Assembly: GCF_004210375.1 (NCBI RefSeq)
Contig: NC_134830.1
Location: 12,338,001-12,402,000, forward strand
Direction of reading: 5' to 3'
Length of the DNA: 64,000 nt
DNA from: Tachypleus tridentatus
Lineage: Eukaryota; Arthropoda; Merostomata; Xiphosura; Limulidae
The notes beneath the pieces were generated by a model. That model made no database searches, was not told where the DNA came from, and was given only the letters and a program-made list of their open reading frames with translations. Numbering within the stretch: position 1 is the stretch's first letter; the number at the start of each line of letters is the position of its first letter. The position numbers and the translations under genes were made by a program. Positions 51,957 to 61,571 of the stretch are shown here, piece after piece.

Positions 51957-52089
51957 TTAAAGGTGAATTTTACATAAAAAGTAAAACTTTAAAATCAAAA
52001 AGAACTACTATACTGATTAATTTTGCAGGTTCCATTTTTTATAAAACATATGTGCTAATAAATGAAACATAGAACTTAGTGCAGAAAGT

Positions 52090-52324
52090 AAACCTTTCAG
52101 CAGCGGCAATTCAAACGTTTTAGTTTTCACGCCTGCCGCTAGGATAAGAACTGTGACGTAATAGTTGCAAAATAAACTACCAACGCCAACGTGTTGAATG
52201 TAAAGAAACAACGCCAGTGCATTTGGAAAACTGCGCTCTGTCTTTTGACGTAATGTTCCAAACAAGTGCCTAGTACCGCCATATCAATTTGAGTTTACTC
52301 TGAACAGAACCTAGAATAGTCAAA
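52090..52324 (+). promoter_or_regulatory. CpG-rich promoter-like segment with CRE-like sites
   Basis: After 10 kb with almost no CpG, this segment is rich in CpG and G+C. It contains two TGACGTAA (CRE/ATF-like) motifs, at 52154-52161 and near 52244-52251, and leads into an ATG in a strong context (CAAAATGG). A matching segment on the other side (52880-52990) has ATTACGTCA and GACGTCAC. Promoter activity is inferred from composition and motifs only. Confidence 0.4.
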
Positions 52325-52388
52325 ATGGACACAGATTTGATAAGTTCTAGTGATGAAGACAGTTCCACGAGAGAGAGCAGCGGAGACT
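52325..52388 (+). CDS. Putative first coding exon, acidic serine-rich N-terminus
   Basis: The ATG at 52325 starts 21 codons (MDTDLISSSDEDSST, then RESSGD) followed by CT|GTGAGT, a near-consensus splice donor at 52389. Unspliced reading stops two codons later. Acidic, serine-rich N-termini precede the catalytic part in some piggyBac and Harbinger transposases and in many nuclear proteins. No following exon was found to the right. It may be the remnant of the element's own transposase start or a captured host exon. Confidence 0.35.
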
Positions 52389-53109
52389 GTGAGTGATACT
52401 GAAGAAATAAGATTATAGATTAAAACAACATGCTTTATGAGTTTTACATTTAGTATGACAACCTATCAAAGTACTGTGTTAAGATTAATTTTATTATGAT
52501 GAGTTATGGAAATATGTTATGGGTTTATATTTGATTGTTTACAAGTCTACAATGTTTTTAAATACAAAACATACACTTGATTACTTCAACATGTTGAAAA
52601 CATAGTCTTATTTCAATTTATCTTGAAAAGCTAAATTTGAAAAATGGTATTCTTCAAACTTTTTCACATGTTAAAATGATACAAAACATCTACAGAGAAG
52701 AAAAGAAGCTTTTGCCCAATGATGAACCGTTTTACAAATATAAGCAACGCAGTAAACCATGTTATCATAAAACAAACATAAAGTAGCAAATATAAAGACA
52801 AAAAAATAGTCTCACAAAGTATGTAATCCGAAAAAAGCACCGATAGATTTTACATAAAACACCAGCACTGAAAGGTACAAAATGGTCGGCGCGCAACGAA
52901 GCGTGTTTGGCAACTATTACGTCATAGTTGTAAGACGTCACGGAAACAGACGAACGACCGAGAAGAACTGAGTTCGAGGACCCGCATATTTTGTTTCATT
53001 TTTTACTCAAAACTAAAGTGTTTAAAAATATGGCAAACACACAGGAATTATCCTAACCAAAGCACAGTTTCTAAGTCAATTATTAGAATTGCTGAAAATT
53101 CACCTTTAA

Positions 53110-56100
53110 ATAGAAAAATCTGAAATAGGACATTTCTTCTTCACCCAGCAACATGCAAACTACTATAGAGAGAGACAGAACAAAAAATAAGGTAAAAAAA
53201 AGCAAAACGTGTAATATGAAATTATTAAAACAATATAAAAGTACACACAAAGAATGGGAAACTAAAACTTAGTCAAAGCTAACATTTAAAGAAAGAGAAA
53301 AAAAGGAGAGATACTAGTGCAGTGTTTTAAGTAAAAAACTCAGGAAACATTTCAAATAAAAAGACAGTAACATTCTTACAGTTTTGTGTGAAAATATCAA
53401 AGTCCTACAATCTTAGTAAACAGCGATTGATTTAATAACGTTCCTTACAACACTCTTCCTTTACATCTGTAGTGTTGTTGTAATCTGTTTTGTTTTTGGT
53501 ACTCGAGTTCAAACTTACTCCTCCACAATAACCAAGAGTTAAAATACTCACATGAAACAACAGAGTTCTAAACTTTAATATAGGTAATACCCGTTCCATT
53601 TTCAACAAAACCAAAAGCGGTTCATTCACCATTGATCAAGCCTACTCAATCTATATAAGAATATATGGCAAACCCGTTAAGTAGAAATATAGAATTGTGG
53701 TGAAATTCATTATTAAACAGAAGTAAAACTAACTTAGACCTAATATTAATAGATTACGCATGTGCTAAAATGATAATAATTCATTATGCCTTAAATAAGG
53801 TGATTTGTTAAGGTCACTTCTAGTTTAAAAATATGTCAAGTGTTAAGACAATATTACTATAACTATACATTTAACTGTCTCATATAGTGTAGTTATTATT
53901 ATAACATAGTTGTAAATATCTGCTGAGGTTATATACACAATTATTTTGTACAGAGTTAAATGACAATGAATAGATAACCATAATATAGTTGATTTAAAAC
54001 TGTGACTACATACATGTCTGTCAATGAATGTTATGTTTAAAGTTATATATGTGAACTGAACTAGGTAATCACATGCAAAATACTGTCTGCAGTAGTTACG
54101 TAGCCATGACAAGAAGTTATAAAAAACGTATACGTGGTTGTCATTAGTACTTATACTACATTACCTAAGTTAGAAGTGCTATTACAAAGAAATAGAACGA
54201 TTTTAGGATGTTTTCCATTATTCAAAATCTGAGATTATTACTCTTTGACGCAAATTCATTCTAGCTCAACTTTGGCAACATAATCCCGCCTTATATCAAA
54301 CTTAACTTGTAAAAAATCCAATTGAACCACTCTCCAAACGTGTAGAAGTTCCACAATGCTGGCAAGGCTTTCCTAGGCATCATACAGACACCTCTTTTAC
54401 CCCAAACAATATATGTATTTCAAAGTATTAATTTTATTTGAATGTTTTTGCTTGTTAAACTTAATACTGATTCAGAGGAGGTTTGATACGTTTAAATTAA
54501 AATCCGTTATTATATCAAATGAATGTCCAAATTTAGCATAATAAATTATAAATGTATTTCACAAATCATACGAAATAATATGCTAAAAGTTAAATCTAAA
54601 AAACACCCAGATTTGCATAAAAATAATTAAATGTTATATGAATAAACTAGAAATAGTTGATGGTGAAACATAGAATTGCATCACTAATGAGACGAACAGT
54701 GGAGGATAATTGGAAGTTTTCATTTGTTAGAATATGTACAACGTCTCGACCACTAGAGCGATCATTTCAAGTACTACACAGAACAATTAAACCCGAACAG
54801 TTTTCAAAACCACTAGTATGAGGAAGGAGGGATCTGTGAGTATAGGTAAAATTGAAGGTGATAATTTAGAATTCCATGCTTATTATTGATGTAAGAGATG
54901 AGAGTGAGAGATAGGGTGTAAAGTAAAAATTAATGTAAAGAAATGAAAGTGGATGTGGATTTTCTTTAATTTTAGGTGTGGGAATGTTTTGATAAATAAG
55001 GTTGTTATTTTTTCTTTCTTTATTTATTTATAAGTCTTCATATTTGATATTGATACAGTGTGTTCATTGGTGATTGTATTGTATTTGGTAATTTACATGT
55101 CGGGGTGGTTTTTTCTTATTCGTGTTTCACATCCACTTTAACCTACATAGAAATAGGAACAGTTGTTAAATTCTATTTTATGTATGGTTTCTGGTTGTAG
55201 CAAATCATCGTGTAGTTTGTTTTAACATTTGAATGATTGAGATAACTTTTTTTGATTTATTTATGTTATTTATGTATCATTATTTGCCTACATTTCAAAA
55301 ATAAAAATGATGTTTTTTCATAATTTCAATTTCTCAAAAAATTTTAATTTTTGTGTTCGACTGAAAAATGTTTGGCAATTTTTTTTTAGTATCTAGAACC
55401 ATTTCCTTCTAATGAGACGCATGCAACAAAGTGTCGAATTTTTTTGCATGTGTAATTTCTCATCTTGGAAAAATACTGACTGTATAAAGATAATATGGGT
55501 GAGATAGACACATAGAATTCGTCCGGTGAGACTGTCTGTATCTCCTTGTCACATCTCCAACTTGTCATTGTGAGACCTACACCAACAAATCGTTATACAC
55601 GTAGTCGCGATAGCCGAACCTATATTTACACCATATGTATAATGTCTTAACTAGGTTTTAAGGAGAAATTTTCTTTTACAAGTTTAACATCTCGACTATT
55701 CTCACTGTTACCCTCGCTTTGCAGATTTTATATTTCTGTCATTTTCCTTCTATTTAGCTTGTCATTTCTTTACTAAATTGAACCACTAGTATTGTTACAC
55801 ATACAACCAATTAAAACTGTGAAACACTGCAATAAAATGGAACCACAATAATATTGAATATTTGCTTATCGTAACTAAGGGATCGAGATATTACAATTAA
55901 AACCGAACTGTGCGAAGAAAAACAAAATTTTATTGAAGAAAGTTTCCCATTCCGTGGATACTTCATGCTGTACAACTTGTAGGTATAAAGTTTTGTATAA
56001 ATATTTTAATTGTATATTCAACATACGGACATTCTATAAATCTGAATTAAATTCTTGAAAAGAGAAAAAAGTTAGACAATTAGTAAGTAAAATTCACGTT

Positions 56101-56732
56101 ACTCTAAAACCTGTGAGAGGCTTAACAATTCGTGTTTGCAAACACTGAGCTGTTTTAGATAACGTCGTTGCTTGAAAATTTAGAAAGAGAACATTTTCTT
56201 GGAAAAATATTACTGTTTACGTAGTAAGTACTGCAGAAGAAGGTGTGTTCGAATTGTGTCGATACAAAGAGTAATATTTTATCTATTAAATGTGTTATCG
56301 TTTATTGAAAAAGTTTTTTTTTTATTCCATTTATTAAAAGTATGTTTATAAATTACATCAATTAAGATATAATCAAATCATGTTTATTCTGGTGAAAGTC
56401 GTGCTCTTGTGATACGAAGATACTTAATATTGTGTTCTATGATAAACAAAGGCTTATTGTCTCGAATCGTAGTTATTTTTATAATTGTCTGAATTTAGAA
56501 TACCAAAGTGGAGATATTTTATAGATTTTGTTTTTTGGTGCTATTTAACAGATAGTATTGTGTGTGTATATTATTTCTGCGTGTCCTTTATGTAGAAGTA
56601 AGATTATAAAATAAGGTGTAATTAATTCTTGATATTGATTTACCAAAAATATATATCTTCAACATTATATAATGCTGCAATTGATAATACATAGTCTCTT
56701 CTATGTTATATTATTAATTAACTTTACTTTTA
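53110..56732. other. AT-rich non-coding stretch with normal-looking CpG
   Basis: I see no gene, RNA gene or mobile element I can name. Base composition is AT-rich, and CpG is clearly more frequent than in 42-52 kb. ORFs of 60-90 codons here have no motifs. Confidence 0.5.
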
Positions 56733-56961
56733 GTTTTAATGTAAAGTTTTAGAGGAGACCTTTACAATTTTGATTTCTCTCTTCCAGTGCTCATCGCCAA
56801 TTACGTTTTACTGCAGAAGTGTATGCTGTAAATTATTCTTGTTTTGAAATATGCGGAGAGTGCAATGTAAAATCTGACGTTTCTTAGAAACTGGATACAA
56901 AATTTTGTGTTGAAACATTTACGGAATAAACTCGGAAAGTGTAAAACGCATAAAAAACGAA

Positions 56962-57035
56962 GAGGGCGTAGCTCAAGTGATAGATTGCTCGCTTTGCATG
57001 TGAGAGGTACTGGGATCGATACCCAGCGCGCCTCA
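56962..57035 (+). pseudogene. Degenerate tRNA-Ala(TGC) at array edge
   Basis: The anticodon loop TTTGCAT (TGC) and T-arm are kept, but the acceptor starts GAGGGCG, the D-stem is GCTC/GATT, G18 or G19 of the D-loop is A (AAGTGATA), the anticodon stem has one G:U pair, and two extra bases (GC) interrupt the 3' acceptor strand. Unlikely to fold or be charged. Confidence 0.85.
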
Positions 57036-58722
57036 AACGTGATTTTGCTACTAATATATATATATAAAAAAAACACGCATGAAGAGAGAGGTGAGGAAAT
57101 TTTCAATGATGCCTCCCATCGAAATGATACAGAACATGACTGACAAAAGGATGGCAAAATTATGACTTTACAAAATAAGAATGATTTTACTTTAGGTTAA
57201 AATAAATAATACGTTAGAGAATACACCGAGTTGAAGAAATACTTTGAAAAATAAATGAAAGGTAGTTTTGGGTTTAAATATGTAAGCAGAAATGAACATG
57301 ATGTCATTGAAAGGCAGGAGAATATAACATCATGAATAAAAATTTATCAGGTATGAAATAATTACATTACTAAGCCATGGTTTTGTATTTGGAATGCAGA
57401 TTGTATTTATTTTTGCAGGCTATGTGAGTACATAGTCATAGAGAACTTATAACAAAACGGAAGTTTTGGTGAGAGGAGTAGAGTTTGTAATTGTTTCTTC
57501 CCAACATCACGAAGATAAGTAAAATCCTTGTTTCTCATACAATCATAAACGGTTTCACAGACTTGTCAATACTTTTAATAAAGTTTTTAAAAGCATAGTT
57601 TGCGTTTTACCTACGTACTAACTATATAACTGCATCTGATGTCAACAATCACATTTCATGGGCAAATCATTTACGGGAACTTCATATACAAACGATCTTT
57701 GTTCTCTGAAATAATTACGAGAAGAAGGTTAAATTCTTACTTTATGATCGAGACGTCATTATGAAAAGATATGAGAAATTTCTAAGTTATTTATTACTTT
57801 ACAGCTTTATAACTTAGCAGTTTCTCAGAAAATTAAACTTCGATATTATTTCTTTGTAAACCATTGCTTCCACCAGTAATGACGAAAATGTTCATGCTTA
57901 ATATGCACACAAAATAACTATTAGTAGAAGTAATATATCAATGTTTCAATTGTGTCTGTAACCCTGTTCGTGTTTAATGTAGTTTTCTCTTCTTTTCGAA
58001 CGTTTATTATGCTGTCACTGTTTCTTCTTTATTCTTTCCGGTTTTCTCTTACTTTAGTTGTGTGATTGAACCCGAGTTAAAACAAATCGTTTTGTGTCAT
58101 AACAGAATCCACGAGAAACGTATGTAACAATGGAGTAGCGATAAAGAAACTTACAAAAATTATGTAAGGGGTGAAGGAAAGAATAATGAGCACTTTTCTC
58201 CTAGCGTGCGATAAATAATGGATTGAAAGCTCGTGCATGCACTGTAACAGTTTCTCATTATTTTTAAACAAATACGCTAATATTAGATGCACGTGTAAGC
58301 GAAAATTACAAATTAAAAGTCAATAAATCCTCTTCTTCATTTGAATATATCATTACTCCTTTTTGACGTGGATGTATGAGGTTTCATGACGTTTCTTAAC
58401 TAGGTTTCCTGGGAGAGCTGCTTCCAAATGTAAAAAATATTATGCATGTTTGTTAGGATTTTACCTAGAATGTCGTGTATGTAATTAACGTTTTTAATGT
58501 AAAGTTTTAGAGGAGACCTTTCACAATTTGGATTTCACTCTTGCAGTGCTTATCGCCAATTACGTTTTACAGGAGAGAAGTGTGTGCTGTAAATTATTCT
58601 TGTTTTGAAATATGCGGAGAGTGCAATGTAAAAATCTGACGTTTCTTAGAAACTGGATACAAAATTTTGTGTTGAAACATTGACGGAATAAACTCGGAAA
58701 GTGTAACATGCATAAAAACGAA

Positions 58723-58795
58723 GGGGGCGTAGCTCAAGTGGTAGAGTGCTCGCTTTGCATGCGAGAGGTACTGGGATCGATACCCAGCGCCTCCA
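58723..58795 (+). tRNA. tRNA-Ala-TGC: tRNA-Ala(TGC)
   Basis: A complete 73-nt cloverleaf that differs from the left-array gene at two bases: T34 instead of A34 (anticodon UGC, reading GCA/GCG) and T25 instead of C25 (G10:U25 wobble). G3:U70, A73, both internal promoter boxes and the ATCGATA T-loop are kept. An isoacceptor made from the same gene by a wobble-base change that leaves alanine identity intact. Confidence 0.97.
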
Positions 58796-58802
58796 AACGT
58801 GA

Positions 58803-58806
58803 TTTT
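58803..58806 (+). terminator. Pol III T4 terminator of the TGC unit
   Basis: TTTT starts 8 nt after the tRNA 3' end, the same position as in the left long units. Repeated 2776 bp further on after the next tRNA. Confidence 0.75.
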
Positions 58807-61498
58807 GCTACTAATATAAAAAAAAAAACACGCATGAAGAGAGGTGAGGAAATTTTCAATGATGCCTCCCATCTAAATAATACAGAACGTGACTGACAAA
58901 AGGATGGCAAAATTATGACTTTACAAAATAAGAATGATTTTACTTTAGGTTAAAATAAATAATACTTCAGAGAGAATACACCGAGTTGAAGAAATACTTT
59001 GAAAGTTATCTCTTGGGATTCAAAATGAAAGGCCGTTTTTCTGCTCTTTCCCTTTCAATGATGTCATCGAAATGTATGACATTTTTATAAACATGAACGA
59101 AAACATTTAACAATACGAATTTATTTACAATTTATCTTTTACACCTGAAACTATGTTTCCAGTGGTACTAACTGCCAGGTATACTCTGTTGATAACACAG
59201 TGTAAGTGGTGAAACAGCTTCAATAACATAATATATCTCTATGAGAAAGATGTGTAATGTTATTTTGTAGTAACTGTGAAAGAACAAGTGTGAGTACTAG
59301 AGTCATAGAGAAATAAGTCCTCACCGAAAACATAGAGAATCCAACATTTATATACTTCTTACATCATATTTATGCTTAACTCATAAATCACCCTTCTTGA
59401 AATGAAGATATTTATCTTTTTCCAAATACATCACAGTGGAAACTTCGATAAGAAAACGGCTCACAATCGTTGTAGACTTTGAAGATGAGAAAAGTAGAGT
59501 TTGTGGAACGTGGAAATTTCTTCCCAACATCACGAAGTATAAGTAAAATGCTTGTTTCTCAAACAATCATAAACGGTTTCACTGTGTTTAGACTTGTCAA
59601 TACTTTTAATAAAGTTTTCTTAAAAGCATAGTTTGCGTTTTACCTACGTACTAATTATATAACTGCATTTATGTCAACAATCACATTTCATGGGCAAATC
59701 ATTTACGGGGAACTTTAGATACAAACGATCTTAGTTCTCTGAAATAATTACGAAAGAAGAAGGTTAAATTCTTTACTTTATGATCGAGACGTCATTATGA
59801 AAAGATATTTGAGAATTTCTAAGTTATTTATTACTTTTACTGCTTTATAACTTAGCAGTTTCAGAGAAAATTAAATAAATTACGGAACGTTTCACAAATT
59901 TACCAAAAAAATTTTTCTTCTCTTTGACTTTGAAATTTGCAAATACCTATTCTAATTAAGTACGGTTTGAAATATTAAAATTTGTTCTAATTTGCCCCTA
60001 AATTCGAATTTTTTCATTCTTCTAAAGAGATATACGAGCATTTGATTGTAAATGGAGAACTGACGCCCATAACTTTGAGGCATAATGATCATCGCAGATG
60101 TTTACTAGAAATTCTCACTATTACGTAGGCAACAGATAATGTTCCAAAAAAAAATCCCATTTCAGATAGCTATCGTTCATCTGTCTTTAATGTACGTAAA
60201 AAGAGCGTTTTATAAAATTCTTCGTGATCTTGGATTGTCCAATGAATACCTACAGACAAGTCTCAATAAACAGAACTGTTTCGATCGACCCTTCAAAGTA
60301 CTAGTAAGATCTTAGCTTTGCTTGCGATACAGAAATATGAGCGTATAAAACCCATTCTCACTTCGTTTCCCTGAAGCTGACGTTGCTATTACAATATTAA
60401 GGAGTAAGAGCTACGAAAATAATTTTACTCATCTCACTCAAAAAGAAATTAAATTTAAATAGTACTGGTACACGTGAAACTTTACAATAACAAAACTCTA
60501 TTTTTACACAAAATTTCCTTGGAATTGGTTCATACCTTTTCTTTGTAAACCATTGCTTCCACCAGTAATGACGAAAATGTTCATGCTTAATATGCACACA
60601 AAATAACTATTAGTAGAAGTAATATATCAATGTTTCAATTGTGTCTGTAACCCTGTTCGTGTTTAATGTAGTTTTCTCTTCTTTTCGAACGTTTATTATG
60701 CTGTCACTGTTTCTTCTTGATGGCCAGTACGCATCTTCTAAGTATGACCGACCGCCTGTTTGTAATGATATTTATTTCTGAAGTAGCTGGAGACTAGAAA
60801 TATTTATTCTTTCCGGTTTTCTCTTACTTTAGTTGTGTGATTGAACCCGAGTTAAAACAAATCGTTTTGTGTCATAACAGAATCCACGAGAAACGTATGT
60901 AACAATGGAGTAGCGATAAAGAAACTTACAAAAATTATGTAAGGGGTGAAGGAAAGAATAATGAGCACTTTTCTCCTAGCGTGCGATAAATAATGGATTG
61001 AAAGCTCGTGCATGCACTGTAACAGTTTCTCATTATTTTTAAACAAATACGCTAATATTAGATGCACGTGTAAGCGAAAATTACAAATTAAAAGTCAATA
61101 AATCCTCTTCTTCATTTGAATATATCATTACTCCTTTTTGACGTGGATGTATGAGGTTTCATGACGTTTCTTAACTAGGTTTCCTGGGAGAGCTGCTTCC
61201 AAATGTAAAAAATATTATGGCATGTTTGTTAGGATTTTACCTAGAATGTCGTGTATGTAATTAACGTTTTTAATGTAAAGTTTTAGAGGAGACCTTTCAC
61301 AATTTGGATTTCACTCTTGCAGTGCTTATCGCCAATTACGTTTTACAGGAGAGAAGTGTGTGCTGTAAATTATTCTTGTTTTGAAATATGCGTAGAGTGC
61401 AATGTAAAAATCTGACGTTTCTTAGAAACTGGATACAAAATTTTGTGTTGAAACATTGACGGAATAAACTCGGAAAGTGTAACATGCATAAAAACGAA

Positions 61499-61571
61499 GG
61501 GGGCGTAGCTCAAGTGGTAGAGTGCTCGCTTTGCATGCGAGAGGTACTGGGATCGATACCCAGCGCCTCCA
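61499..61571 (+). tRNA. tRNA-Ala-TGC: tRNA-Ala(TGC)
   Basis: Identical to 58723-58795. Its unit differs from the previous one only by scattered single-base and homopolymer differences. The next gene would fall just beyond the window, at about 64275. Confidence 0.97.

Larger units (their letters stand above)
51957..53109. mobile_element. TTAA-flanked inverted-repeat element (piggyBac-like MITE candidate)
   Basis: TTAA at 51957-51960 and 53106-53109 flank inverted termini AGGTGAATTTT (51961-51971) and AAAATTCACCT (53095-53105). A second inverted pair sits about 180 bp inside each end: 52149-52168 and 52910-52929, 19 of 20 bases matching, each holding TGACGTAA. Subterminal inverted repeats and TTAA targets are features of piggyBac-type transposons. 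The TTAA also contains TA, so a Tc1/mariner-type TA target is possible, and the end sequence is not the usual CCC of piggyBac. At 1.15 kb with no transposase it cannot be autonomous. The interior is CpG-rich near both ends and CpG-poor in the middle. Confidence 0.6.

Noticed and set aside
53843-54112. 89-codon minus-strand ORF
   Set aside because: AT-rich low-complexity translation with no motif and no start context.
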